A stretch of 64,000 nucleotides of DNA, taken from NCBI GenBank assembly GCA_023434535.1, contig JAEYSR010000207.1:1-64000 (forward strand). The letters are read 5' to 3'. The notes under the pieces were generated by a model. It had not been told where the DNA came from and did no database searches. It saw only the letters and a program-made list of their open reading frames with translations. The DNA is from Actinomycetes bacterium (GTDB lineage Bacteria > Actinomycetota > Acidimicrobiia > Acidimicrobiales > Microtrichaceae). How positions within the stretch are numbered: position 1 is the stretch's first letter; each line of letters opens with the position of its first letter. Shown piece after piece: positions 19,355-27,627 of the stretch. The position numbers were made by a program, and so were the translations under genes.

Positions 19355-19657
19355 TCAGTCGAGGAACTCGACGTCGATCTCGACGCCGTCGTGGGCGGCC
19401 GCGGCCCGGGTGACCGTGCGGATCGCGTTGGCCATCCGGCCACGCTTGCCGATGATGCGACCCATGTCGCCGTCGGCGACCCGGAGGTTGACCTGGGGGC
19501 GCCGGCCCTTCTCGTCGATGTCGACGCGGACCTCGTCGGGCACGTCGACCAGCGACTTGGCGATGTGCTCGAGCACCGCAGCGGCGTGCTCGGGGCGGGG
19601 CTCGTCGGCCTCCACCTCGTCGACCTCGATCTCGTCGACCTCGACCTGGTCGGTCAC
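19355..19657 (-). CDS. khpA: KH-domain RNA-binding protein KhpA
   Basis: Small KH protein (100 residues) that in other Gram-positive bacteria pairs with KhpB and influences cell division and mRNA stability. The GxxG loop reads IIGKRGRMANAIR (about residues 67-79). An acidic repeat-like N-terminus (VEVDEIEVDEVEADE) precedes the domain and is unusual. GTG at 19655-19657 overlaps the rpsP stop (GTGA), so it is coupled to S16. Confidence 0.93.
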   Translation of the reverse strand: MTDQVEVDEIEVDEVEADEPRPEHAAAVLEHIAKSLVDVPDEVRVDIDEKGRRPQVNLRVADGDMGRIIGKRGRMANAIRTVTRAAAAHDGVEIDVEFLD

Positions 19658-19926
19658 TTGCCGGCCTTGGCGGACTGGAACTCGTCCCATGCGCCGGAGA
19701 TCTGCAGCAGCTTCTGCACCCGCTCGGAGGGCTGGGCGCCCTTGCGGAGCCAGTCGACGGCCTTCTCGTTGTCGACGGTCACGGCAGACGGCTCGCGGCG
19801 GGGGTCGTAGGTGCCCACGATCTCGATGAACCGGCCGTCGCGGGGGGAACGCGAGTCGGCGGCGACGATGCGGTAGGTGGGCTGCTTCTTCTTGCCCATC
19901 CGCATGAGGCGGAGTCGAACTGCCAC
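19654..19926 (-). CDS. rpsP: 30S ribosomal protein S16
   Basis: bS16, 90 residues, with the family start VAVRLRLMRMGKKKQPTYRI and SPRDGRFIEIVGTYDP (given in parts), then EKAVDWLRKGAQPSERVQKLL. The GTG at 19924-19926 follows AAGGA and gives the conserved N-terminus. First gene of the rpsP-khpA-rimM-trmD group; 230 bases separate it from ffh. Confidence 0.97.
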   Translation of the reverse strand: MAVRLRLMRMGKKKQPTYRIVAADSRSPRDGRFIEIVGTYDPRREPSAVTVDNEKAVDWLRKGAQPSERVQKLLQISGAWDEFQSAKAGK

Positions 19927-19979
19927 GGAGTTGTCCTTCTTCTGCTGTTGTGCGGTCTGTCTCGAACTGGATGTCACGC

Positions 19980-20039
19980 TCCGGCCGTGGGGCCGGACGA
20001 GCTGCGGGCCTGGTCGGGCGTCCGCCGTGCCGGGGCACG
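19980..20039 (-). promoter_or_regulatory. Structured rpsP leader
   Basis: Two perfect stems, TCCGGCC/GGCCGGA (19980-19997, four-base loop) and CGTGCC/GGCACG (20026-20039), lie between a weak CATCAT -10 at 20071-20076 and the rpsP ribosome site. S16 autoregulation is possible but unproven. Confidence 0.4.
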
Positions 20040-20086
20040 CGACACGTCCTCGGACGCAGGGCAGCGGTCCATGATGGTCGCCCGGA

Positions 20087-20141
20087 GCCCGGGAGGCAAG
20101 CTCCCCGGCCCTCGACGATCCGTGCCGCGGACACGGCACGG
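20087..20141 (-). terminator. Tandem hairpins downstream of ffh
   Basis: CCGTGCCG/CGGCACGG (8-bp perfect stem, 20120-20141) starts 15 bases after the ffh stop; a second stem with one mismatch, GCCCGGGAG/CTCCCCGGC, follows at 20087-20109. They probably end the ffh transcript without a U tract. Confidence 0.5.
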
Positions 20142-20156
20142 CCACCGGCGACGCGG

Positions 20157-21629
20157 TCAGGACAGCTTGGGGAACCCACCGCCCTTGGGCATCTGGGCCT
20201 CCATCTCCTCCAGGGTCGGGAGGGTGAAGGCGGCCTTGTTCACCTGGGCCGGGCCCTTGGCGGTGACCCGTCCGCCCTTCTTGGCCTTCTTGCCGCCGCC
20301 CTTCTTGCCCTTGCGGCGACGCGGCGTCTTGCCCATCTCCTTCATCATCTGGCGCATCTGCTTGAACTGCGTGATGAGCTGCGTGACCTCGCCGGCCGAC
20401 GTGCCGGACCCCCGGGCGATGCGGGTGCGGCGGGATCCGTCAATGATGTCGGGCTCGACGCGCTCGGCCGGCGTCATCGACTTGATGATCGCCTCCACGT
20501 GGGCGATCTGGCGGTCGTCGATCTCGACGTCGCGCACCTCCTTCGGCACGCCCGGCAGCATCGACATGACGCCGGAGAGCGGACCCATCTTCTTGAGGGC
20601 CTGCATCTGCTCCAGGAAGTCGTCGAGGGTGAAGGTCCCGTCGAGGAGCCGGGCGGCGGCCGCCTCGGCCTCGTCCTGCTCGAAGGCCGTCTCCGCCTTC
20701 TCGATCAGGGTGGCCAGGTCGCCCTCTCCCAGGATCCGGCCGGCCAGGCGGTCGGGGTGGAAGAGGTCGAAGTCCTCGAGCTTCTCGCCGGTCGACGCGA
20801 AGGCGATCGGACGTCCGACCACCTCCTTGACCGACAGCGCGGCGCCGCCGCGTGCGTCGCCGTCGAGCTTGGTCAGGATGACGGCGTCGAGCTCGAGCGT
20901 CTCGTGGAACGACTCGGCCACCGTGACCGCGTCCTGACCGGTCATCGCGTCGACGACCAGGAACGTGTAGTCGGGATCGAGCGAGTCGGAGATCCGGCGG
21001 ACCTGGTCCATCATCTCGGCGTCGATCGCCAGCCGACCGGCCGTGTCCACGATCAGGACGTCGCGACCCCGTCGGCGGGCCTCCTCCACCGCGCCCTGGG
21101 CGACGGCGACCGGATCGCCCTGGCCCGAGGCGACGACGTCGTCCTCGGCGGACCACACCGGGACGTCGATCTGGGCGCCGAGGGTGCGGAGCTGCTGCAC
21201 GGCGGCGGGCCGCTGCAGGTCCGCGCCGACCAGGATCGGGTTGCGGCCCTGCGCCTTGAACCAGCGCGCCAACTTGGCCGAGTTGGTCGTCTTGCCCGAG
21301 CCCTGGAGCCCGGCCATGAGCACGATCGTCGGGGGCTTCGACGCGTAGGTGATGCGCAGCGTCTCGCCGCCGAGGGTCTCGGTCAGCTCCTCGAGGACGA
21401 TCTTCTTGACCTGGAGGGCCGGGTTGAGCGCCCTGGAGAGGTCCTCGCCGACGGCCCGCTCGCGGATGCGGGCGAGCATCGACTTGACCACGGTCAGGTT
21501 GACGTCGGCCTCGAGGAGGGCCAGGCGGATCTCCCGCAGGACCTCGTCGACGTCGGCCTCGGACAGTCGTCCCTTGCCGCGGAGCCGGGTGAAGATGCCG
21601 TCGAAACGGTCGGAGAGTGACTCGAACAT
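20157..21629 (-). CDS. ffh: Signal recognition particle GTPase Ffh (SRP54)
   Basis: Targets nascent membrane proteins to FtsY. The 490 residues have the N-domain (VDEVLREIRLALLEADVN), G1 GLQGSGKTTNSAKLA, DTAGRLAIDAEM, LTKLDGDARGGAALS, and a methionine-rich M domain (about 320-445, MKEMGKTPRR) ending in a Lys/Gly-rich tail. The SRP RNA gene is not in the window. A TAGCGT hexamer lies nine bases before the ATG, suggesting a near-leaderless transcript. Confidence 0.97.
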   Translation of the reverse strand: MFESLSDRFDGIFTRLRGKGRLSEADVDEVLREIRLALLEADVNLTVVKSMLARIRERAVGEDLSRALNPALQVKKIVLEELTETLGGETLRITYASKPPTIVLMAGLQGSGKTTNSAKLARWFKAQGRNPILVGADLQRPAAVQQLRTLGAQIDVPVWSAEDDVVASGQGDPVAVAQGAVEEARRRGRDVLIVDTAGRLAIDAEMMDQVRRISDSLDPDYTFLVVDAMTGQDAVTVAESFHETLELDAVILTKLDGDARGGAALSVKEVVGRPIAFASTGEKLEDFDLFHPDRLAGRILGEGDLATLIEKAETAFEQDEAEAAAARLLDGTFTLDDFLEQMQALKKMGPLSGVMSMLPGVPKEVRDVEIDDRQIAHVEAIIKSMTPAERVEPDIIDGSRRTRIARGSGTSAGEVTQLITQFKQMRQMMKEMGKTPRRRKGKKGGGKKAKKGGRVTAKGPAQVNKAAFTLPTLEEMEAQMPKGGGFPKLS

Positions 21630-21638
21630 CGGGAGGCA

Positions 21639-21644
21639 ACGCTA
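21639..21644 (-). promoter_or_regulatory. -10 element of ffh
   Basis: TAGCGT on the minus strand, nine bases before the ATG at 21629. Confidence 0.4.
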
Positions 21645-21706
21645 CCGGCCCTGCACCGCCGTGCGGGAGCCGGGAACATCGCGGCGTCGGCGGCGTTGAG
21701 CCAGTC

Positions 21707-22351
21707 GTGCACATCGACGTCTGGTCCGACATGGTCTGCCCCTGGTGCTACCTGGGTTCACGCCGCCTTTCCACCGCCCTCGACCGCTTCCGTGAGCTCC
21801 ACCCCGACACCGACGTCACGGTCCGCTGGCGGGCGTTCGAGCTCGATCCGGGTGCTCCTCCGGAGCCGCAGGACCTGCGCAGCGCTCTCGAGCGGAAGTA
21901 CGGCCCCGGCTCGTTCGACTCGATGACCGGCCGACTCGTCGCCCTCGGCGCTCCCGAGGGGATCGACTACCGGTTCGACCTGGCCCAGCGCGTCAACACC
22001 TTCGACGCCCATCGCCTGGTCGAGTGGGCCGCGTCGGTCTCGGCCGAGGCCCAGGACCGGCTCGTGACCGCCGTGTTCGGCGCCTACTTCACGGAGGGTG
22101 CCGACATCTCGGACCACGCGGTACTGGTGGACCTCGCCCGCGGGGCCGGCCTCGACGCCGATGTCGCGACCGAGGTCCTGTCGTCGGGCGCCTACGCGGA
22201 GGAGGTCCGCGCGGACGAGGCCGGCGCGAGGGAGCGCGACATCTCCGGCGTCCCCGCCACCGTGGTCGACGAGCGACTCCTCGTCCCGGGCGCGCAGGAG
22301 GTCGACACGTTCCTCCGGGTGCTGGAGAAGGCCGCCGCAGCGGCCGGCTGA
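21707..22351 (+). CDS. FrnE-like DsbA-family oxidoreductase
   Basis: Thioredoxin-fold protein of 214 residues with the active site CPWC (VHIDVWSDMVCPWCYLGS at the start), a helical insert and the cis-Pro segment ISGVPATVVDERLLVPGAQ. FrnE/polyketide-type DsbA proteins act in the cytosol as disulfide isomerases or glutathione-S-transferase-like enzymes; no signal peptide is seen. The GTG at 21707 puts the first beta strand at the N-terminus. It is divergent from ffh and followed after 60 bases by the phosphonate genes. Confidence 0.88.
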   Translation: MHIDVWSDMVCPWCYLGSRRLSTALDRFRELHPDTDVTVRWRAFELDPGAPPEPQDLRSALERKYGPGSFDSMTGRLVALGAPEGIDYRFDLAQRVNTFDAHRLVEWAASVSAEAQDRLVTAVFGAYFTEGADISDHAVLVDLARGAGLDADVATEVLSSGAYAEEVRADEAGARERDISGVPATVVDERLLVPGAQEVDTFLRVLEKAAAAAG

Positions 22352-22399
22352 GCGGTCGGCCGGACGCGCCGGCCGAACGCCGCAGCGCAGCGCTCCGTC

Positions 22400-22405
22400 T
22401 ACCCT
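22400..22405 (+). promoter_or_regulatory. -10 element of the phosphonate operon (leaderless)
   Basis: TACCCT ends six bases before the phnW GTG at 22412. Confidence 0.5.
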
Positions 22406-22411
22406 GACCGG

Positions 22412-23596
22412 GTGACCGGACCCGACGACGTCGCCGACGACGGACCCACCCGCCCCGTCCTGCTCACCCCCGGTCCCCTCACGACCAGCGCCCGCACCCG
22501 ACGGGCCGCGACGGTCGACCTCGGATCCTGGGACCGCGAGTTCAACGAGCTGACCGCGGACGTGTGCGATCGGCTGGTCCGCGCCGCCGACGCGAGCCGG
22601 CGCCTCGTGTGCGTGCCGCTCCAGGGCTCCGGGACGTTCTCGGTCGAGGCGGCGGTCCGGACGCTGGTCCCCGCCGGTTCGACGTTGGTGGTGCTCGTCA
22701 ACGGCGCCTACGGGCAGCGCATCGCCGCCATGGCGGAGCAGGCCGGCCGGAAGGTCGTGGTGTTCGAGAGCGCCTGGAACACGTCGCCGGAACCGGACGC
22801 GCTGGCCGATCTCCTCGACCGCCACCCCGACGCCTCGCACGTGGCGCTCGTGCACTGCGAGACGTCCACCGGGCTCCTCAACCCGGTCGCCCGGCTGGCG
22901 GACGTGGCCCACGCGGCGGGGCGACGGGTGATCGTCGACGCCATGAGCAGCTTCGGAGTGCTGGACCCCGGCATCGACCACCCGGCCGTGGACGCGGTGA
23001 TCGCCGCCTCCGGCAAGTGCCTCGAGGGGCTGCCGGGAATGGGCTTCGTCCTCCTCCCCGACGGCGTCCTCGAGACGACCGCCGGCAACTGCGACTCCCT
23101 GTCGCTCGACCTCCTCGACCAGCGTCGCTACATGGATCGCACCGGGCAGTGGCGCTACACGCCGCCGACCCACGTGGTCGCCGCGCTGCGAGAGGCCCTG
23201 GTGCAGTACGAGGAGGAGGGCGGCGCCCCGGCTCGACTGGCGCGCTACACCGCGAACAGCGTCGCGCTGTGCGACGGCATGGATGCGATGGCCTTCCGCC
23301 GGTACCTGGCGCCGGAGCTGCGCACGCCGATCATCCACACGTTCCTGGCTCCGGACCACCCGAGCTGGTCCTTCGGCGAGCTGTACGAGAGGGTGCGCGA
23401 GCGCGGCTTCGTCCTGTACCCGGGGAAGCTCACCACCGAGGAGACGTTCCGGGTCGGCTGCATCGGGGCGATCACCCCCGACGTCCTGACCGCCGCGGCG
23501 ACGGCGATCGGCGAGGCGCTGTCCGACATGGGGATCCCGGTCCCGCTCGAACACGACGACGGGCGCGCCGCGCCCCCCGAGGAGGCTCACCGATGA
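22412..23596 (+). CDS. phnW: 2-aminoethylphosphonate-pyruvate aminotransferase-like PLP enzyme
   Basis: Class-V aminotransferase of 394 residues. LLTPGPLTTS at the N-terminus, QGSGTFSVEA, HCETSTGLLNP, DAMSSFG, and the PLP lysine in SGKCLEG (Lys202) match PhnW, which converts 2-aminoethylphosphonate and pyruvate to phosphonoacetaldehyde and alanine. Related enzymes in this class use other amines, so substrate identity rests partly on the next gene, a phosphonatase-like HAD coupled by a 4-base overlap. The GTG start is set by the -10 element six bases upstream. Confidence 0.85.
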   Translation: MTGPDDVADDGPTRPVLLTPGPLTTSARTRRAATVDLGSWDREFNELTADVCDRLVRAADASRRLVCVPLQGSGTFSVEAAVRTLVPAGSTLVVLVNGAYGQRIAAMAEQAGRKVVVFESAWNTSPEPDALADLLDRHPDASHVALVHCETSTGLLNPVARLADVAHAAGRRVIVDAMSSFGVLDPGIDHPAVDAVIAASGKCLEGLPGMGFVLLPDGVLETTAGNCDSLSLDLLDQRRYMDRTGQWRYTPPTHVVAALREALVQYEEEGGAPARLARYTANSVALCDGMDAMAFRRYLAPELRTPIIHTFLAPDHPSWSFGELYERVRERGFVLYPGKLTTEETFRVGCIGAITPDVLTAAATAIGEALSDMGIPVPLEHDDGRAAPPEEAHR

Positions 23597-24270
23597 GGAC
23601 CGAGATCGTGGTCATGGACATGGCGGGCACCACCGTCGCGGACGACGGGCTGGTGATCGCGGCCTTCACCGCGGCGGTCGGCTCCCTCGGCGTCGGCGAG
23701 GACGACGAGCGCTTCCCGGCCATGATGGACCACGTCGTCGCCACCATGGGCGAGTCCAAGATCACGGTCTTCCGGGCGCTGTTCCCCGGGGACGAGGACA
23801 CGGCCCAGGCCGCCAACGCCGCGTTCGAGTCGGCGTACTCGGACCTCGTCGCCGCCGGCCGCTCCGAGCCGCTGCCCGGCGCCGCCGACACGATCGCGTC
23901 CCTGCGCGGCAGCGGCGTGAAGGTGGCCCTCACCACCGGCTTCTCCCCCGCCACCCGCGACGCCATCCTGGCCGCTCTCGGCTGGGACGACCTCGTGGAC
24001 CTGGCCCTGTCGCCCGCGGACGTCGGTCGGGGTCGGCCCTACCCAGACCTCAACCTCACCGCCCTCCTCCGGCTGGGGGGCACCGACGTGCGGGCGATGG
24101 CCACTGTGGGCGACACCGCCTTCGACGTGCTGGCCGGTCTCGCCGCCGGCGCCGGTGTGGTCACCGGCGTCCTGAGCGGCGCCCACGACAGGCCGACGCT
24201 GGCAGCTGCCGGGGCCCACCACGTGATCGACACCGTGGCCGACCTCCCCGAGATCCTCAGGCTGGACTGA
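23593..24270 (+). CDS. PhnX-like phosphonatase of the HAD superfamily
   Basis: 225-residue HAD protein. The nucleophile Asp is in MDMAGTTV (Asp9), the second motif in ALTTGFSPATRD, GRGRPYPDL follows, and VGDTAFDV is the acidic motif. PhnX uses a cap-domain lysine to form a Schiff base with phosphonoacetaldehyde; the equivalent MGESK (Lys56) is present here, which supports C-P bond cleavage to acetaldehyde and phosphate. The protein is shorter than classical PhnX and looks like the 'phosphonatase-like' subgroup. ATG overlaps the phnW stop (ATGA). No phosphonate transporter is in the window. Confidence 0.82.
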   Translation: MRTEIVVMDMAGTTVADDGLVIAAFTAAVGSLGVGEDDERFPAMMDHVVATMGESKITVFRALFPGDEDTAQAANAAFESAYSDLVAAGRSEPLPGAADTIASLRGSGVKVALTTGFSPATRDAILAALGWDDLVDLALSPADVGRGRPYPDLNLTALLRLGGTDVRAMATVGDTAFDVLAGLAAGAGVVTGVLSGAHDRPTLAAAGAHHVIDTVADLPEILRLD

Positions 24271-24290
24271 TCCCGGCCGACGGGACGACC

Positions 24291-24980
24291 ATGCCCGTCG
24301 CTCCCGACGCCGACGCCGCGGACCGCACGACGAACCCGTTCGAGCCGCCCGGCCGCTACGGACGCGACAGCGTCGAGTTCGGGCGGGCGTTGGCGTTCTT
24401 CGACGCGACCTACTCGATCGCGGCGACGTTGCTGGTCGTCACGCTCAACCCCACCGACGCCGATTGGCACGACTGGTCGGCCTTCGTCACGAACGAGTGG
24501 TCGTCGCTCGTCTGCTTCGCCATCTCGTTCGTCGTCATCACCAGCTACTGGTGGATCAACCACCGGCTCGTCGCGACGATGGACTCGCTGAACGCACGGT
24601 TCGTGGCGTGCGCCATGACGATGCTGGGCTTCGTGGCCCTGATCCCGTTCACCACCGAGGGCCTGAGCGACTTCGCCGACGACTCCAAGGGCACGGTGGC
24701 CACGATCGTGTACGCGGCGAACGTCACCGTCGTGTCGGTCCTCGCCGGGCTGCTGGTCGTCGTGGCCTACCGGGAGCGGCTCTTCCGACACCAGCCCAGC
24801 CGACGGGAGCTCACCGCACGGCTCCTCGACATGGCCGACACCCCGTTCATCTTCCTGGCGTCGATCCCGGTCACGGTGCTCCTGGGCCCGTCGTGGGGTC
24901 GGACCAGCTGGGCGCTGCTGTTCTTCACGGGACCGCTGAGCCACCGCCTGTCGGACCGCTACGCCGGCCGCCCGACCTGA
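24291..24980 (+). CDS. TMEM175-like (DUF1211) potassium channel protein
   Basis: Membrane protein of 229 residues with about six helices. The family motif at helix 1, RxxxFxD, appears as RALAFFDATYSIAATLLVV (residues 32-50), where the selectivity-lining Ile/Leu residues follow; bacterial homologues normally carry two repeats or act as tetramers. The second Phe replaces the usual Ser of FSD. The Pro-rich N-terminus is cytoplasmic. It follows the HAD gene by 20 bases and probably shares its transcript, but no functional link to phosphonates is evident. Confidence 0.78.
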   Translation: MPVAPDADAADRTTNPFEPPGRYGRDSVEFGRALAFFDATYSIAATLLVVTLNPTDADWHDWSAFVTNEWSSLVCFAISFVVITSYWWINHRLVATMDSLNARFVACAMTMLGFVALIPFTTEGLSDFADDSKGTVATIVYAANVTVVSVLAGLLVVVAYRERLFRHQPSRRELTARLLDMADTPFIFLASIPVTVLLGPSWGRTSWALLFFTGPLSHRLSDRYAGRPT

Positions 24981-24998
24981 CGCCCGCAGCGCCCGACG

Positions 24999-26273
24999 TC
25001 AGTCCTGGGCGAACAGGGCCTCGACGAACTCGTCGGCGTCGAAGTCGACCAGGTCGGATGCGGTCTCTCCCAGACCGACCAGCTTGATCGGGATGTCGAG
25101 CTCCGAGCGGATGGCGAACACGATGCCGCCCTTGGCCGAGCCGTCGAGCTTGGTCAGCACGACGCCGGTCACGTCGGTGGCCTCGGTGAACTGGCGGGCC
25201 TGCTGCAGCCCGTTCTGGCCGGTCGTGGCGTCGAGCACGAGCAGGACCTCGGTGACCGTGCCGTCGCCCTTGTCGGCGACGCGCCGGACCTTGCCCAGCT
25301 CGTCCATCAGGTTGGACTTGGTGTGCAGCCGGCCGGCGGTGTCGGCCAGGACGACGTCGGCGCCCTTGGCGGATGCCGAGGCGATGGCGTCGAAGATGAT
25401 CGAGCTCGGGTCGCCGCCCTCGGCACCCCGCACGATGTCGGCGCCGGAGCGCTCGGCCCAGGTGGTGAGCTGCTCGGCGGCGGCGGCGCGGAACGTGTCG
25501 CCGGCGGCCATCACCACCGCCAGGTCCTGGTCGGCGAGTCGCCGGCCCAGCTTGCCGATGGTCGTCGTCTTGCCCACGCCGTTGACCCCGACGAACAGCC
25601 AGACCGTCGGCTTGGTGTCCGCGAACGCCAGGTCCACGGGGCCGGCCAGCCGCGACTTCATCTCCTCCTTGACGGCGGAGATCAGGTCGTCGGGCGTGGT
25701 GATGCCCCGCTCCTTCACCGTGCCCCGCACGGAGTCCAGCAGCTCCTGCGCCGGGCCGATGCCGACGTCGGCACGGATCAGCGCCTCCTCGAGCTCGTCC
25801 CACGACTCGGCGTCGATGGTCGAGCGGGACGTGATCGATCCGACGTAGCCCGAGAAGGCCGACCGGGCGCGCGCCAGGCGGTCCCTGAACGTGGGCCGGA
25901 CCAGCTCCTCGAGGTCGCCGGCCTGGTCGGCCTCCCACTCCGCCTCGGCGGCCTCCGCCGCCGCGATGTTGGCGGCGACCTCGTCGTCGGTCAGCTCGGG
26001 GCCGGTGATCTCCACCGTGCCGCCGAACATGGACCCCCGCGGCTCGACGACCTCGATCTCGGGCTCGCTCAGCGTGTCGGGATCCGACGGCCTCGTCACC
26101 TCCCGCGGCGCCTCGGCGTCCGCAGCCGGCTCCTCGATCGCGTCGAGGTCGACGTCCGCCGGCGGTTCGAGGGACTCCCCACGACCGCGACGCGAGACGA
26201 GCGTGGCTCCGGCCACCACCGCCAGGACGGCGACGACGGCGAGGATGATGCCGAGGATCACGAGTGGTTCCAT
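24999..26273 (-). CDS. ftsY: SRP receptor GTPase FtsY
   Basis: Membrane-bound SRP receptor of 424 residues: a transmembrane anchor (ILGIILAVVAVLAVVAGATL, about 6-25), an acidic A-domain to about residue 125, then the NG domain with GVNGVGKTTTIGKLG, DTFRAAAAEQL, DTAGRLHTKSNLM, LDATTGQNG and LTKLDGSAKGG. The true anchor resembles actinobacterial rather than E. coli FtsY. TAGGCT lies eight bases before the ATG, so the transcript is likely leaderless. Confidence 0.96.
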   Translation of the reverse strand: MEPLVILGIILAVVAVLAVVAGATLVSRRGRGESLEPPADVDLDAIEEPAADAEAPREVTRPSDPDTLSEPEIEVVEPRGSMFGGTVEITGPELTDDEVAANIAAAEAAEAEWEADQAGDLEELVRPTFRDRLARARSAFSGYVGSITSRSTIDAESWDELEEALIRADVGIGPAQELLDSVRGTVKERGITTPDDLISAVKEEMKSRLAGPVDLAFADTKPTVWLFVGVNGVGKTTTIGKLGRRLADQDLAVVMAAGDTFRAAAAEQLTTWAERSGADIVRGAEGGDPSSIIFDAIASASAKGADVVLADTAGRLHTKSNLMDELGKVRRVADKGDGTVTEVLLVLDATTGQNGLQQARQFTEATDVTGVVLTKLDGSAKGGIVFAIRSELDIPIKLVGLGETASDLVDFDADEFVEALFAQD

Positions 26274-26281
26274 CGGCGGGG

Positions 26282-26287
26282 AGCCTA
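26282..26287 (-). promoter_or_regulatory. -10 element of ftsY
   Basis: TAGGCT on the minus strand, eight bases before the ATG at 26273. Confidence 0.45.
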
Positions 26288-26378
26288 CAAGTGCTCCGGT
26301 CCCGGCCCACCGGACCGTCCGCGGGGCCGGAACCGGACCCCACGGGACCCCTGGAGCCGCCGGCAGGACGCCGGGATA

Positions 26379-26511
26379 GCTGAAGGACGGATCAGCAACT
26401 TCTGCTCCGTGGCAACGGAGGCGGGTGAGGAGCCCGTACCGTTCCAGGACGTACCCGTCGCCGGGGCCGACGTCCCGGCGACGACGAGCGTGCCGGGACG
26501 TCCGGACGCAC
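26379..26511 (+). promoter_or_regulatory. Highly structured region upstream of moxR
   Basis: Successive stems: GCTGA/TCAGC (26379-26396), CTCCGT/ACGGAG with loop GGCA (26405-26420), CGGG/CCCG (26422-26436), GTCGCCGGG/CCCGGCGAC (9 bp perfect, 26457-26482) and an interrupted GTGC...GCAC stem around GGACGTCC (26490-26511). No known riboswitch consensus was recognised. If transcribed, it is most likely the moxR leader, because ftsY on the other side appears leaderless. Confidence 0.45.
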
Positions 26512-26535
26512 GACCAGGAGAGAGCGACACCTCTA

Positions 26536-27627
26536 GTGGACCAGCAGAGCAACACCTCCACTCCCGCAGCAGACGTCGAGCGTCTGCTGTTCGAGCTCAA
26601 GAAGGTCATCGTCGGTCAGGACCGCGCCATCGAGCGGGTGCTCACCTGCCTGATCGCCGGCGGCCACTGCCTGCTCGAGTCGGTGCCCGGCCTCGCCAAG
26701 ACCCTCACGGTGGAGACGCTGGCGTCCTCCGTCGGGGGCAGCTACTCCCGCATCCAGTTCACCCCCGACCTGCTGCCCGCCGACCTCGTGGGCACCCGCA
26801 TCTATCGGGCGTCGAGCGAGCAGTTCGACGTCGAGCTCGGACCGGTGTTCGCCAACTTCGTCCTGGCCGACGAGATCAACCGGGCCCCGGCCAAGGTCCA
26901 GTCCGCCCTGCTGGAGGTCATGGCCGAGCACCAGGTCACGATCGGCGGCAAGCGGTTCCCCTCTCCGGAGCCGTTCCTGGTGCTGGCCACCCAGAACCCG
27001 ATCGAGTCCGAGGGCGTGTACCCGCTGCCCGAGGCGCAGCGCGACCGCTTCCTGATGAAGGTGCTGCTCGACTACCCGAGCCCCACCGAGGAGCTGGAGA
27101 TCGTCCAGCGCATGGGCACCAACCCGCCCACGGCGGACCAGGCCCTCACGCTCGAGCAGGTGGAGCAGCTGCAGGCGGCGGCCAAGGACGTGTTCGTCGA
27201 CCGCAGCGTGCTGGAGTACGCCGTCAACCTGGTCCTCTGCACCCGGACGCCCGAGAACTTCGGGCTCCCCGAGCTGCGGGCCTTCATCGAGCTCGGAGCC
27301 AGCCCCCGTGCGTCGCTCGGCCTGATCAAGGCCGGCCGGGCGCTCGCCCTCATCCGGGGCCGCACGTACCTCACCCCGCAGGACGTGTTCGACGTGGCGC
27401 CCGAGATCATGCGTCACCGCATGCTGCTGTCCTACGAGGCGCTGGCGCAGGACGTCGACGTGGAGCAGGTCCTCGCCCGCGTGCTCGGCACCGTGCCCGC
27501 CCCGAGGCTCAGCCCCGCCCAGTCGGGCGGCGACCCCTACTATGGCGGATCGACCGACTCGGCGGCGTGGAACGCGACCGCCCCCGGCGGCGTCGCCGCG
27601 TCCTCGTGGGGGAACGGCCAGCAGTGA
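26536..27627 (+). CDS. MoxR-type AAA+ ATPase
   Basis: Chaperone-like ATPase of 363 residues that works with VWA-domain proteins. Walker A is SVPGLAKT, Walker B LADEINRAP, sensor region LATQNPIESEG, then YPLPEAQRDRF. The C-terminal ~30 residues are Gly/Ala/Ser-rich and probably disordered. GTG at 26536 lies downstream of AGGAGAG. It overlaps the DUF58 gene by four bases (GTGA) and leads a MoxR-DUF58-VWA operon, a set linked to metal-centre insertion or envelope stress in other bacteria. Confidence 0.92.
   Translation: MDQQSNTSTPAADVERLLFELKKVIVGQDRAIERVLTCLIAGGHCLLESVPGLAKTLTVETLASSVGGSYSRIQFTPDLLPADLVGTRIYRASSEQFDVELGPVFANFVLADEINRAPAKVQSALLEVMAEHQVTIGGKRFPSPEPFLVLATQNPIESEGVYPLPEAQRDRFLMKVLLDYPSPTEELEIVQRMGTNPPTADQALTLEQVEQLQAAAKDVFVDRSVLEYAVNLVLCTRTPENFGLPELRAFIELGASPRASLGLIKAGRALALIRGRTYLTPQDVFDVAPEIMRHRMLLSYEALAQDVDVEQVLARVLGTVPAPRLSPAQSGGDPYYGGSTDSAAWNATAPGGVAASSWGNGQQ

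Noticed and set aside
26300..26530. SRP RNA, TPP, cobalamin, FMN, SAM, c-di-AMP or c-di-GMP riboswitch in the moxR-ftsY gap
   Set aside because: Stems are present but none of the conserved core sequences I know for these RNAs could be found, so only an unassigned structured region is reported.
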